Assembly: GCA_029260735.1 (NCBI GenBank)
Contig: JAJDCR010000141.1
Location: forward strand, 1 to 64,000
DNA length: 64,000 nt
Origin: Planctomycetota bacterium
GTDB taxonomy: Bacteria > Planctomycetota > Uabimicrobiia > Uabimicrobiales > Uabimicrobiaceae
Direction: 5' to 3'
The notes under the pieces were generated by a model. It was not told the DNA's origin. It saw nothing but the letters and a program-made list of their open reading frames with translations, and made no database searches. This document shows, one piece after another, positions 1 through 9,209 of the stretch. The stretch's first letter is position 1, and each line of letters opens with the position of its first letter. The position numbers and the translations under genes were made by a program.

Positions 1-2
1 TA

Positions 3-1460
3 CTCCGAGGAGAAATTCTTCCTTTGGTCATCACAAAAAATCGAGTTTCCTTACTTGGAAAATCCTTGAAGAAAATCCAACTTTCTTCCTACACTAAGGA
101 AATAATGGAAGCCCAAGGAAAAAAGTTCATTGAGTCGGATATTTTTCTGAACAAACCAGACATTCATCTATCGATTATTAACAAGAGAGAGTTTGTTTTA
201 CTCAAACAAAAAATCCAGCTAGAAATCATTATCCGCTACTACATATCCTTGCTTGGCAAACGTTCTTTAGATGAAAAGGAAAAAAAACTCCAAGTGAAGC
301 TCTCTTCCCTTTTGTACAAGTATCTTTTCTCTGCTTTAGAGAAAGAAATTTCAGACAAGAAAGACATCATTATTATTCCCGACGGATTACTCTATTTTTT
401 AGCCTTTGAAACCTTAGAAAACTCAGAAGGAGAGTATTTGGTTTCGCGTTATAATATTCGTTATGCTCCTTCTGCAACCGCACTTTCTTTATTGAATAAA
501 AGAAAATTCTCCGAAAAAAGGAAAAACTTCTTAGGTTTCGGAGGGGCTCGTTACTTTCCCACCCAAAACTCGGAAACGAATATTTTTCCGTTAAGCGAGG
601 AAAAAAGGGGTTTCTTTCGAGAAAAAATCCGTCGTCAAATTGCAGAAAACAAATCTCTCAAATCAACTTACCAAAAACTCAGCCTCGATCACTGGAGTCC
701 CTTACCAGGAACCATTAGAGAAATCAAAGGTATCCAGTCGTTAGTGGAAAGAAGCAGTGTTCTTCTAGGTGGTGAAGTAAACGAAGAAAAAATAAAAACG
801 TTTTCTCGGGAAAAAACTCTCACAGACTATCGGATTCTCCACTTTGCCACCCACGGAGTTGTTGTCGATGGTATCCCCGAGCTCTCTGCCATTGTCCTCT
901 CTCAGAATAGAGGAGACAATGAAGACGGCTACCTTTGCCTTGATGAAATCCGCTCTTTGCAACTCAGGAGCGATTTGGTCGTTCTCTCCGCTTGCCAAAG
1001 CGGCATTGGAAAAATCTATCCCGGGGAGGGGATGGTTGGGTTAACCCACGCTTTTCTTCAAGCAGGTAGCAATGGAGTCTGCGCTTCCCTCTGGAACATT
1101 TCCGATAAGGGAACGGCCAAATTTATGGTCGAATTCTACAAGGAGTTGAACAGAGGAAAAAGCTACCCCCAAGCGATTACAAACGTGAAGCGTAAATTCA
1201 TTAGAGGGAAATTCGGTCAAGCCTACCGGTCTCCTTACTACTGGGCTCCCTTTGTTTACTCCGGAAAGCGTGCCTTTTTTACGAGAAAGCTCCCCCCCAG
1301 TAATGAGTTTCCTTGGTGGGGGTTAGGAGGGACTTTCATTTTGATGGGGGCTTTTTTCTATTGGAAATATCTATCTTCAAAAAAAGCTCGATTAAAGCAA
1401 AGAAGACGATCAAGGAGAGCTTCCCGTCTCAAAGGGATGAGAAGAATTAAAAACGGTTAA
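3..1460 (+). CDS. CHAT-domain (caspase-like) protein, 5' partial
   Basis: The reading frame is open to the left edge, so the true start lies outside; the TTG at 24 is only the first start-like codon inside the window. The C-terminal half is a CHAT domain, a caspase/separase-clan fold. It shows the catalytic His motif HFATHG (His codon at 852) and the catalytic Cys motif LSACQSG (Cys codon at 993), followed by the usual GEGMVGL and SLWNISD segments. After the domain come one predicted membrane helix (WWGLGGTFILMGAFFYW) and a very basic Arg/Lys tail, so the peptidase is probably membrane-anchored. CHAT proteins usually carry TPR repeats upstream; here only helical sequence is visible. Substrate unknown. 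The next gene is convergent. Confidence 0.85.
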   Translation, partial: LRGEILPLVITKNRVSLLGKSLKKIQLSSYTKEIMEAQGKKFIESDIFLNKPDIHLSIINKREFVLLKQKIQLEIIIRYYISLLGKRSLDEKEKKLQVKLSSLLYKYLFSALEKEISDKKDIIIIPDGLLYFLAFETLENSEGEYLVSRYNIRYAPSATALSLLNKRKFSEKRKNFLGFGGARYFPTQNSETNIFPLSEEKRGFFREKIRRQIAENKSLKSTYQKLSLDHWSPLPGTIREIKGIQSLVERSSVLLGGEVNEEKIKTFSREKTLTDYRILHFATHGVVVDGIPELSAIVLSQNRGDNEDGYLCLDEIRSLQLRSDLVVLSACQSGIGKIYPGEGMVGLTHAFLQAGSNGVCASLWNISDKGTAKFMVEFYKELNRGKSYPQAITNVKRKFIRGKFGQAYRSPYYWAPFVYSGKRAFFTRKLPPSNEFPWWGLGGTFILMGAFFYWKYLSSKKARLKQRRRSRRASRLKGMRRIKNG

Positions 1461-1469
1461 AGAAAGTTT

Positions 1470-2690
1470 TCACTTCCTTCCTTTACGAGTTTTTGCTCGG
1501 ATTACATCACTAGTAAAATGACGGAGTAAACACGGTACAATTTTAATATTGTCTTTTGCTCCTTCTCCTCTAGCATGGTGGTACATTTGCCTCGTGTACC
1601 AAGCAGCCTCTCCTAACCCACGCAGGCCCTTTCCCACTTTAACTTTCGGGGCTGGAAGTTCTTCGGTTTCGCTACTGAGAATTTTCTTGGTAATGAAGGG
1701 ATCGTAAGCAAGAGGACGAGCTAGTCCTATTAGATCAATACAACCACTGTCAATAGCTTCTTGCATTTGTTTTTTATTACGAAATCCACCTGTTACCATT
1801 AAAGGGACTTGGGTTACCCCACGGGCTCTTTCTGCAAAATCGATAAAAAAAGCTTTCTCTTTTGCTTTTTCGTTCCCTTCGAGCATCGCGCTGCTTTCGT
1901 ATGTTCCCCCCGAAATTTCGATGAGATCTAGTAATTCTTTATCTAGTAAAGACATCGTTTCTAGTGAGTCCTCTTCACTAAAACCACCTCGTTTGAAATC
2001 GCTAGAATTGATTTTAATCCCAATAGAGAAAGATGATCCTACTTTCTCGCGCACGGCACGGATTATTTCAATTAGAAACCGAGCTCTATTTTCGACAGAC
2101 CCTCCCCAGTCATCTTGGCGTAAATTACTCAATGGAGAAAGAAACTGACTGATCAAATAACCATGAGCCGCATGTAACTGCACTCCTTTAAAACCGGCAT
2201 CCTTTGCGACAACACAAGCTTCGACAAACTCTTTTTGGATATCTTGAATTTCCTCGATGGTAAGAGCACGAGGTTTTGCAAAAGCATTGAGCTTTTTTAC
2301 TGCTGCAACCTTGGATGGAGCAATCGGTTTTTTATTGATGTGCTTGGCAACTTGGCGACCTGGGTGACTAACTTGGACCCATGCCTGGACTCCGTTTACT
2401 TGTGAAACTTGCGCCCATTCTTTTAGCTTATTGTGATCAGAGTACTTTCCAAATACGATGTTGCGTGCTCTTTCCAGAGATTGATAGTCCACCATAACAT
2501 TACCCGTTATGATTAGTCCGGTCTGGCCTTCTGCAAATTTTCTATACAAACAAATTAAGTTTTCTGTTGGATTGTGGTAAGTGTCAGAAAGAGATTCACT
2601 CATTGCTGATTTTCCTATGCGATTGATTAGAGTGGACCCATTGGGCAAGGTTAGGGAATCGCTAAGATTTTTGGATGGATGGGACATCAT
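1470..2690 (-). CDS. NADH:flavin oxidoreductase, old yellow enzyme family
   Basis: A TIM-barrel flavoenzyme predicted to use FMN and NAD(P)H to reduce activated C=C bonds or related substrates. The family signature is clear: HAAHGYLISQFLSPLSN followed by R-x-D-x-WGGS-x-ENR-x-RF. WVQVSHPGRQ, and near the C-terminus LMVTGGFR and IGLARPL (the FMN-phosphate region), also fit. The frame also opens at a TTG at 2705, but the ATG at 2690 is preceded by AAGGA at 6-7 bases, so I choose it. At about 406 residues it is a single-domain enzyme and lacks the Fe-S/FAD extension of 2,4-dienoyl-CoA reductase. It is a monocistronic-looking gene, convergent with the CHAT gene with only 9 bases between the two stop codons. 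Physiological substrate unknown. Confidence 0.9.
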   Translation of the reverse strand: MMSHPSKNLSDSLTLPNGSTLINRIGKSAMSESLSDTYHNPTENLICLYRKFAEGQTGLIITGNVMVDYQSLERARNIVFGKYSDHNKLKEWAQVSQVNGVQAWVQVSHPGRQVAKHINKKPIAPSKVAAVKKLNAFAKPRALTIEEIQDIQKEFVEACVVAKDAGFKGVQLHAAHGYLISQFLSPLSNLRQDDWGGSVENRARFLIEIIRAVREKVGSSFSIGIKINSSDFKRGGFSEEDSLETMSLLDKELLDLIEISGGTYESSAMLEGNEKAKEKAFFIDFAERARGVTQVPLMVTGGFRNKKQMQEAIDSGCIDLIGLARPLAYDPFITKKILSSETEELPAPKVKVGKGLRGLGEAAWYTRQMYHHARGEGAKDNIKIVPCLLRHFTSDVIRAKTRKGRK

Positions 2691-2797
2691 TCTATTCCTT
2701 AACAAATGGTCGGAGCATTCTTATTTCTTTTGTTGAAACAAGGCTACAGTATACTAAAATTGCTCCCCAATGGGAGTTCATTTTTTAGCAACAAAGC

Positions 2798-2960
2798 TTA
2801 GGGCGTGTCCCTATTCAGGTGTTGCTTAGGCTCTAAGTCCTTATATAATATAGCAAGGCATGACGAATGCGCATAGTCTTTTTCTGTAATTGAGGAATAA
2901 CGCTGCTAGGTTTTGTAAGAGCTAGAGAATGAGTAATGCCTGAATAGGGACACGCCCTAA
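2798..2960. mobile_element. MITE-like element with perfect 22-bp terminal inverted repeats
   Basis: Bases 2798-2819 and 2939-2960 are perfect reverse complements (22 of 22). Each end begins TTAGGGCGTGTCC and the 163-bp body has no ORF. The outermost TA at each end could be a TA target duplication, as in IS630/mariner-type elements, with GGGCGTGTCC as the inner terminus. A related, shorter element lies at 55943-56050, which supports a mobile non-autonomous family. No transposase is present in the window. Confidence 0.7.
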
Positions 2961-3072
2961 ATAAATTTCAAGCGCAGTTTTTTGTAATTGATAACGCCTT
3001 TCCCAATTTTTTTGCTCCAATAGACCAGATCGATTGATTTTCTAGGTTTACATAGCTTGTAAAATAAAGTAA

Positions 3073-3371
3073 GTGTCGAATACGAAAGCTTCTATTCGTT
3101 TGGTCAGTACAAAGGCTTTGCGTAGTTTCCCGATTAAGAGTAAAGAAATGGCAACCATTTTAGAAACTCTGTTAGCGAATTCTCATTCAGATTTAGAAAG
3201 GGAAGTAATCAGAAATCGGAAAGTTTTTTGAAGATAAACGCTCAAATAGCCCTTATTGCGATTGGTCCTAAAACCCATGAAGCTCTTCGGACTTTATACA
3301 CTCTTTACCTAACAACAGAATTGGAGCAGGAAAAACTAAAAGAAATGTTGAAAGTCTTCTCGGAACAGTAG
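3073..3371 (+). pseudogene. Small gene broken by a single-base frameshift in a T run
   Basis: From a GTG at 3073 (or ATG at 3148) one frame encodes a helical segment (MATILETLLANSHSDLER, RNRKVF) and stops at 3229-3231, directly after a run of six T (3224-3229). Shifting the frame by one base there gives a second well-formed segment (KINAQIALIAIGPKTHEALR, then an E/K/L-rich helix ending KVFSEQ) with a stop at 3369-3371. One extra T would join the two into a protein of about 99 residues. It could be a decaying gene, a slippage site or an assembly error. I do not recognise the family. Confidence 0.4.
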
Positions 3372-3693
3372 GTACAGGAGTAATTTTGTTGTTGAACATA
3401 TGAAACTATGATAGACTAAGGCTAGTAGCAATATTCGGTTTCGTGGTTTGTTTTTTGGGTCATTTTGTTAAATGATTCGTCATCTTTTCAAGAACCGAGT
3501 AATTACTCAAAGCAAACCTTCTCTTCAGGCTTAATCTCCAGCATAAAAACTTTCTATCGTTAGTAAATATTACTTACAAGTGCTTGCAGAAGAGTTGTCG
3601 AAGCTTAGACAATATAGAGAGTTTAAAAACCCTTGAATCAAAAAAAACAAAGCTTAGCTCTCGAAAAGGAACAAAATCAAAGTAGGTGTAAAA
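3372..3693. other. Non-coding spacer upstream of a kinase gene
   Basis: I see no convincing ORF, RNA gene or terminator in this stretch. It must hold the promoter of the Ser/Thr kinase that follows, but no -35/-10 pair stands out. Confidence 0.5.
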
Positions 3694-5418
3694 ATGAAAG
3701 AAACCAATATGAGTGAATCAACCGCTGACTCTATTACTCCCGAAAAGTCGACTCATAATATTTCCACTTTGGATCTGGCCAAATTTGCTTCGGGTAATCA
3801 AACAGAAGAAAGTGCTCTTTCAAATTTTATCGACAGCCAAATCAGAAAACGCATTTCTATCATTTGCCTACTGGGGTCAGGTTTTTTTCTCGTTCCCATT
3901 ATCTTTCGTCTGCTTTCTCATAGCTCCATGGGTCTAGAGCGATACATTTTTTTTATCATTAGTTGTAATGCTGTTTCTTTTTATTTTTTCATCAAAAATA
4001 TCCGCATGTCAACCAACTCCCTTATTGTCGCTAGCTTAATCTACCAAGTTGTTTTTTGCTACCTATTCTCTTGTGTTCAGAGCATAGAGCCGTACACAGG
4101 AGACTATTCCCCACGACAAATAGCAGCCTGGACAACAGGGTGGATTATGATTTTCCCTTTGATTATTCCTTGTTCTCCCATGAAAACTTTTTGGGCAGCA
4201 TTAGGTTCGGCTTTAGGAGTTGTCTTAGCCATAAAAACAGGCGATTTCTTTTTTGATACGAAGCCCTTTCCTCAACTATATCGCGATACTTTTGTAATGT
4301 ATGTACCTATTGTAGGGGTTGCTTGCTTGATTTCTATGTTAACCTACAAACTAAACGGGCTGTTTATCAAAGAGAAGCAAAAAAATAACTACGAACTTCT
4401 TGATCTTTTGGGGCAGGGAAATATGGGAAGCGTTTGGCGTGTTCGTCATCGTATGCTCCATCGTCCTGCTGCTATGAAAGTTGTATCATCAAAGTACTTA
4501 GACAATAAAGATAAAGAAAAGGAAAGATTAGTGCTCCAGCGTTTTGAAAGAGAAGCGCAAGCAACAGCTTCTCTATGCTCTCCGAACTCTATTATTCTTT
4601 ATGACTTTGGTCGAATGGAGGAAGGTGATTTTTATTACGTTATGGAGCTACTGGAAGGCAAAGATTTACAATTACTAACGAAAGAATTTGGGCCTGTTTC
4701 TGCGGAGCGAACTGTTTACTTTTTACTTCAAGTGTGCAAATCTCTTAGCGATGCTCACGCTAAGGCGTTAATTCATCGTGACATAAAACCTGCCAATATT
4801 ATGGTTTGCAAATACGGAGTCGAATATGATTTTATCAAAGTTCTTGATTTTGGAATGGTTAAGCGAGAAAAACAAAAAATAGATATCGATGAAATCGGTG
4901 ATATTAATAATAATACAGATGTCACCTTGACTCAAGTAGGTTCTATATCTGGTACACCTGCATTTATGGCTCCAGAGATGTCTCAACAAAAACCTATAGA
5001 TGGACGTTATGATATTTACTCTCTAGGCTGTGTTGCTTATTGGTTATTGACAGGAGAATTAGTTTTTTCAAGTAAAAGCACAATAGGAATGATTGTTGCT
5101 CACTTACGAAATACTCCTACTCCTCCTTCCCAAAAAGCAGATATTGCTGTTCCTGAAGAATTAGATAGAATTATTCTGTGGTGCTTAGAGAAGAATCCTG
5201 AGGATCGTCCTCAAACAATGGATGAGTTGGCGGAAAGTTTAGAAAAAATAGAATTCGAGAATCCTTGGAGCCAAAAAAAGGCAAAAGCTTGGTGGTTAGA
5301 AAAAGAAAAAAACGATCTGAAGTCGGAAGTGACCGAAACGAAAACAAAAGAGAACCCGAGTAAGAAAATCGCAGAAATTAGCTCTCCCACCTCCAATGAA
5401 GAAACGCTGGAAGGGTAA
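3694..5418 (+). CDS. Membrane Ser/Thr protein kinase with N-terminal multi-pass domain
   Basis: Residues about 50-225 contain roughly five or six hydrophobic helices. A cytoplasmic Hanks-type kinase domain follows at about 233-505. Visible kinase elements are the glycine loop GQGNMGSVWRV (about 240-250), the ATP-binding Lys in AAMKVV (262), the catalytic loop HRDIKPANIM (Asp363), DFG (Asp385) and GTPAFMAPE (near 425). The spacing between DFG and APE is longer than usual, with an acidic/Asn insert. The tail is charged and Lys/Glu-rich. In most bacterial kinases the sensor is C-terminal; here the membrane module comes first, which suggests sensing by the N-terminal helices. AGGTG precedes the ATG. 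No partner phosphatase is visible. Confidence 0.9.
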   Translation: MKETNMSESTADSITPEKSTHNISTLDLAKFASGNQTEESALSNFIDSQIRKRISIICLLGSGFFLVPIIFRLLSHSSMGLERYIFFIISCNAVSFYFFIKNIRMSTNSLIVASLIYQVVFCYLFSCVQSIEPYTGDYSPRQIAAWTTGWIMIFPLIIPCSPMKTFWAALGSALGVVLAIKTGDFFFDTKPFPQLYRDTFVMYVPIVGVACLISMLTYKLNGLFIKEKQKNNYELLDLLGQGNMGSVWRVRHRMLHRPAAMKVVSSKYLDNKDKEKERLVLQRFEREAQATASLCSPNSIILYDFGRMEEGDFYYVMELLEGKDLQLLTKEFGPVSAERTVYFLLQVCKSLSDAHAKALIHRDIKPANIMVCKYGVEYDFIKVLDFGMVKREKQKIDIDEIGDINNNTDVTLTQVGSISGTPAFMAPEMSQQKPIDGRYDIYSLGCVAYWLLTGELVFSSKSTIGMIVAHLRNTPTPPSQKADIAVPEELDRIILWCLEKNPEDRPQTMDELAESLEKIEFENPWSQKKAKAWWLEKEKNDLKSEVTETKTKENPSKKIAEISSPTSNEETLEG

Positions 5419-5437
5419 ACAAATCCAGACAAAACCT

Positions 5438-5717
5438 CTACTTCTGAGGTTGATAAGTTTTGTTCTCCGAACAAGTCAGTCGTTGAAAAAGACTACAGAT
5501 AAAAGCTTTTGGTAGCATACAAAGGGCTTCTTTGACAAATTGTCTATGTTTCACTCGACCGGCGACAGCTTCAAATTGACGTCTAAGAATCTTTTCACTC
5601 TGAGCTGGTGTTAGAGCAAAAAAATATGGGTCTTAAGACCAGTAACATTCCAGCAAAGAGAAGCAGAGGCCGAACTTCTTTTGCGATATATTTTTTATAG
5701 ACTTTTCCTATGCACAA
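5438..5717 (-). pseudogene. Frameshifted small membrane-protein gene
   Basis: On the minus strand a frame starting near a TTG at 5717 reads KKYIAKEVRPLLLFAGMLLV and on to RPIFF, a plausible membrane anchor. Dropping one base in the A7 run at 5618-5624 (T7 on the coding strand) continues it in frame as ALTPAQSEKILRRQFEAVAG and onward to a stop at 5438-5440, about 92 residues in all. Without the shift the downstream part has no start and the upstream part soon stops. It resembles a single-helix membrane protein, family unknown. Decay, slippage and sequencing error are all possible. Confidence 0.4.
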
Positions 5718-5722
5718 ACTAT

Positions 5723-5755
5723 TACAATACCATGCTCAATGAGCATGGTATTGTA
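5723..5755. terminator. Long perfect hairpin between convergent genes
   Basis: Arms 5723-5737 and 5741-5755 are perfect 15-bp reverse complements (TACAATACCATGCTC) with a 3-base loop. It lies 42 bases beyond the end of the minus-strand osmolyte operon and faces the plus-strand kinase gene. The flanks are only moderately T-rich, so it may work as a bidirectional terminator or as an mRNA-stabilising hairpin. Confidence 0.55.
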
Positions 5756-5796
5756 TCTAACTGAATCTTCCGAACTTCTCAAGTACTTTGTACTTT

Positions 5797-7635
5797 TTAT
5801 TCATCCTCTTTCAGAAACAAATAAAACAGGTAAATCAAAGACAAGATAACTACGAAGTTGATAAAAGAGGCTTCATAAGAAGTTCCTATGGTACTTTGAG
5901 AACGCCGTTTTGATTTTTGCTTAAGGGCTTTTCCCACAGGCAATATCGGATCAACTGGCTCTATTCCTCCTAACTCTTGATTTATTTTTCGAACGCTGCT
6001 CTCCGAAAGAGGTTGTTGGTAAGAAATAGACACAGGTCCTACATCCCCGACAAAATCTTTAGGAGCAGCGGGGCCTACCAAAACAACTTGACAACTCACT
6101 GTTTCTAGAGGAATCATTTGCTGGGGATAGGTGTTTATAGGAATGCGAGCTAAACGAAGAAAGGGATATTTAAACTGAAAATTATGTTGGGTAATCTCTT
6201 CTAAGGAAAGAAGCTTAAAATTCCCTTCTCTTAAGAGACTTGTCAGCTTTGAATTTCCTGGAGCTACCATTAAAACCAAGGCTTCGATTTTTTTATTTTT
6301 AAGCTTAGTGCTTAAGTCAGTAAGAGAGCCCGTGACAAGAGTAGCTTTTTCTTTCATATTTAAAATCCGCAGCAAAGCCTTGGTTATTCGGTGAGAGCTA
6401 CTTTGAGGTAATCCTGCTCCAATTTTTGTTACCTGAGAAAAACTCTCTTGTGAGCTATCTTTATGCACAAGAACGTGGCACATTCTATAACCAACAGGAG
6501 CAATTGCTTCTAGGCCAGAGATTCGTTTTGCTAAAAAATCATTTTCATCTGTAGTAAAAAAAGACTCTGCTCCCATTAAAGCAATACGAGCCTCCTTTTT
6601 AATAACGAGATTCCCAGGCTTCGCTGTTCGAACAATATTTAATCGTCTTCCGGGGAAAGTTTTTCGAATAGCCCTTTGCGCTTTTCCTGCCATCCCTCCT
6701 AGCTCATCAAGATTTTCTATTGCAACCACCAGTTCTTGAGAAGTTTTCTTTTTTCGGCTGTTGGCGGGCACCAATTTCTCTTCTTCAATAAACTGGGAAG
6801 CAACTGTTTTATAGCTTTCACCATCTAATTCCACTTGGCGGTTCATCTCACGCATTTTCTCTGTATCAATTCGCCCGGCCAAAGAGTCTAAAATGGACTC
6901 CAAAGAGGGATGTTTTTTTAAAGCTTCCTGCCGAACAAGTGGAGCCGCCTCATAAACAGGGAAAAACCCTAAATCATCTTGAAGAGCGACTAAATTAAAA
7001 ACCTCTATTTGTCCATCGGTAGAGTACCCTACCGCTACATTTATTTTTTCATCTAGTAAAGAGTGGTAGAGAATAGACTTATCATCCTCTAACACAGGAG
7101 AATGTTCGCTAGTAATGCCATAGCGTCGCAAAAGAGCCGCATATCCATCTAAGGGACGAGTCGGAAAGCTTTTGTCGCAACCAAACTTAACTTGATCTTC
7201 TAATTTGACCAAATCGCTAATCTTTTTTAGATTGTGGGCTTGAGCATAGTCTCTTTTTACCACTAAAATGTAGTTGTTCGCAAAACCAAAACGATCTTTC
7301 CATTCTAACTTCATAGGAGAGTATAAGTCTTGTACCATAGCAAAAGATTTATCTCCCTGGGTTAAAGGAGGTTGGCCTAAGATAAGAAGGCCTGTTCCGC
7401 TATATTCGACGTAAACATCCAAATCATTCTCTTTTAATCCTTCAATACAGTTTAGGGTATCTCCATAGGGAATCATTCTCTTCACAGGGACTCCCTGGTG
7501 CTCTGCTAGTTGAGCAATAATTTCAGCTAAAATCAATTGCTCGGTAAACTCTTTTGATCCTACCCTCAAAGGATCTCGGCATCCACTGAGAAAAATTCCC
7601 ACAACACTTAAAAATACAAATACATATTTCATCAT
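5797..7635 (-). CDS. Lipoprotein fusing an OpuAC-type and a TAXI-type solute-binding domain
   Basis: A lipoprotein signal (hydrophobic stretch ending LSGC) begins the protein. Residues about 25-290 match a glycine-betaine/choline-type periplasmic binding domain (OpuAC): VGSKEFTEQLILAEI near the start, then DLDVYVEYSGTG. A second binding domain follows at about 300-560 and resembles TAXI-family TRAP solute receptors (IGAGLPQSSSHRITKALL, then LVTGSLTDLSTKLK). A basic segment and one C-terminal membrane helix (FINFVVILSLIYLFYLF) end it. The protein is therefore held at both ends, by a lipid and a helix. No ABC permease, ATPase or TRAP permease is nearby; the gene is 8 bases after a BCCT carrier. 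I infer an osmolyte-sensing or scavenging receptor that serves the carrier. AGGAG precedes two adjacent ATG codons. Confidence 0.75.
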   Translation of the reverse strand: MMKYVFVFLSVVGIFLSGCRDPLRVGSKEFTEQLILAEIIAQLAEHQGVPVKRMIPYGDTLNCIEGLKENDLDVYVEYSGTGLLILGQPPLTQGDKSFAMVQDLYSPMKLEWKDRFGFANNYILVVKRDYAQAHNLKKISDLVKLEDQVKFGCDKSFPTRPLDGYAALLRRYGITSEHSPVLEDDKSILYHSLLDEKINVAVGYSTDGQIEVFNLVALQDDLGFFPVYEAAPLVRQEALKKHPSLESILDSLAGRIDTEKMREMNRQVELDGESYKTVASQFIEEEKLVPANSRKKKTSQELVVAIENLDELGGMAGKAQRAIRKTFPGRRLNIVRTAKPGNLVIKKEARIALMGAESFFTTDENDFLAKRISGLEAIAPVGYRMCHVLVHKDSSQESFSQVTKIGAGLPQSSSHRITKALLRILNMKEKATLVTGSLTDLSTKLKNKKIEALVLMVAPGNSKLTSLLREGNFKLLSLEEITQHNFQFKYPFLRLARIPINTYPQQMIPLETVSCQVVLVGPAAPKDFVGDVGPVSISYQQPLSESSVRKINQELGGIEPVDPILPVGKALKQKSKRRSQSTIGTSYEASFINFVVILSLIYLFYLFLKEDE

Positions 7636-7643
7636 AAGCTCCT

Positions 7644-9188
7644 TTACTTTGAGGGAATATCTTCTTTGCGCAATGTTCGAAAAAAAGCAACTATTTGCAA
7701 TAGCAAAATGACACTAAAAGGAATAGCTCCACTAATAGCAATAGCTTTAGGCACTTCAACTCCTCCTACAAATAAAGTAGAGGCGGCTAGTAGAGAGATA
7801 ATAACTCCCCAAGTTAGCTTACGTTTAGTAGACGGATTCAATGCTCCATGACTTGTCATCATACCTAAAACAAATGTAGCCGAGTCAGCGCTAGTGACAA
7901 GAAAAACAAAAATCGAAAACAAAGCTAAAGAGCTAAGAACCATACTCATGGGGTAGTATTCAAAAAGAGCAAAAAGAGCTTTTGTGACATCCTCTCGAAC
8001 AAGTTCGCCAAAACCTCCGCCTCCAAAAATCTCAATATAGAGTCCCGCCCCTCCAAAAGCAGAAAACCACAAAATCGAAAAAATAGTAGGTAAGAAGATC
8101 ACTCCTATCATAAACTGACGAATTGTTCTTCCTCGGCTGATTCTAGCAATAAAAATACCAACGAAAGGTCCCCAGGCAACCCACCAAATTAAATAAGTTA
8201 GAGTCCAAGAAGCACTCCATCCTTGGAGTCCTTCATACGGATAAAGATGAAAAGACAGCTTGGGAAGGCTCGCAGCATAGTCCCCCAAGGTATTGACAAA
8301 AATCTCTAAAATAAAACGAGCGGGGCCCGCAAAAATCACAAAAAGCAAAAGAAAAGAAGCCACCATCATGTTTAGATTACTAAGAATTTTGATTCCTTTA
8401 TCCAAACTCGTGCTCGCTGAAATCATAAAAGCAACTGTTATTAATCCCAAAACTCCCATGTAGACAGGTATAGAATCTGTGCTCACATGAAAAACAGCAT
8501 TGAGGCCAGAGCAAACCTGTAAAACTCCCATCGCCAATGAACCCGCTACTCCAAAGACAACAGAAAGAACAGCAATCACATCTGTAGCGTGGCATATACT
8601 ATCAATGTACTTACCAGAAAAGGTTTCTCGGATCGGAGTGGAGCAAAGGTAGGGCTTCTTTTTACGAAAACCGAAGTAAGCTAAAACGAGAGCACTAAGA
8701 GCATAAATTCCCCAAGCATGAAACCCCCAGTGAAAGTTAGTTAGAACCATGGCAAAGCGAGCAGCTTCAGGTGTTCTTCCTTCCATATTGGGAGGATCCA
8801 TAAAGTGGAACATCGGCTCAGCCACTCCCCAAAAAAGAAGTCCGCAACCCATTCCCGCAGAAAAAAGCATAGCAAGCCAAGAAATAGTAGAAAACTCTGG
8901 CTCCTCGTCATCACCTCCCAGCTTAAGGTGCGAGTATTTCCCAAAAGCAAGAGAAACAGATAAAATCAAAAGGAAAGTACACATCAGCAGAAAAAACCAG
9001 TCTAAGTTTTTCAACAAAAAACTGGTCGCGGCCAGAGCAACTCCACTCATTTGGAGGGGGTTAACCATTCCCCAAACAGCTGTTACTCCACAAAAAAGGA
9101 CAGAGACAAGAAAGACCAAAGGAAAATCTCCAACAGGAGAATCTTCGGCCAAAGAAGAGTTAACTTCTGTAGATGGATGAGAAACCAT
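7644..9188 (-). CDS. BCCT-family betaine/carnitine/choline transporter
   Basis: Twelve predicted membrane helices with the family landmarks: GMGCGLLFWGVAEP in the third-helix region and the tryptophan-rich TM8 segment TYLIWWVAWGPFVGIFIARI with the RGRTIRQF loop after it. BCCT carriers import betaine, choline or carnitine with Na+ or H+ for osmoprotection. At 514 residues it is standard length, but the C-terminal cytoplasmic tail is short (FFRTLRKEDIPSK), unlike BetP-type osmosensors with long tails, so activity sensing may lie elsewhere, perhaps in the binding-protein fusion encoded just downstream. It is the middle gene of a three-gene minus-strand operon. Confidence 0.92.
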   Translation of the reverse strand: MVSHPSTEVNSSLAEDSPVGDFPLVFLVSVLFCGVTAVWGMVNPLQMSGVALAATSFLLKNLDWFFLLMCTFLLILSVSLAFGKYSHLKLGGDDEEPEFSTISWLAMLFSAGMGCGLLFWGVAEPMFHFMDPPNMEGRTPEAARFAMVLTNFHWGFHAWGIYALSALVLAYFGFRKKKPYLCSTPIRETFSGKYIDSICHATDVIAVLSVVFGVAGSLAMGVLQVCSGLNAVFHVSTDSIPVYMGVLGLITVAFMISASTSLDKGIKILSNLNMMVASFLLLFVIFAGPARFILEIFVNTLGDYAASLPKLSFHLYPYEGLQGWSASWTLTYLIWWVAWGPFVGIFIARISRGRTIRQFMIGVIFLPTIFSILWFSAFGGAGLYIEIFGGGGFGELVREDVTKALFALFEYYPMSMVLSSLALFSIFVFLVTSADSATFVLGMMTSHGALNPSTKRKLTWGVIISLLAASTLFVGGVEVPKAIAISGAIPFSVILLLQIVAFFRTLRKEDIPSK

Positions 9189-9209
9189 AGTTCTAAATTC
9201 CTCCCTATT

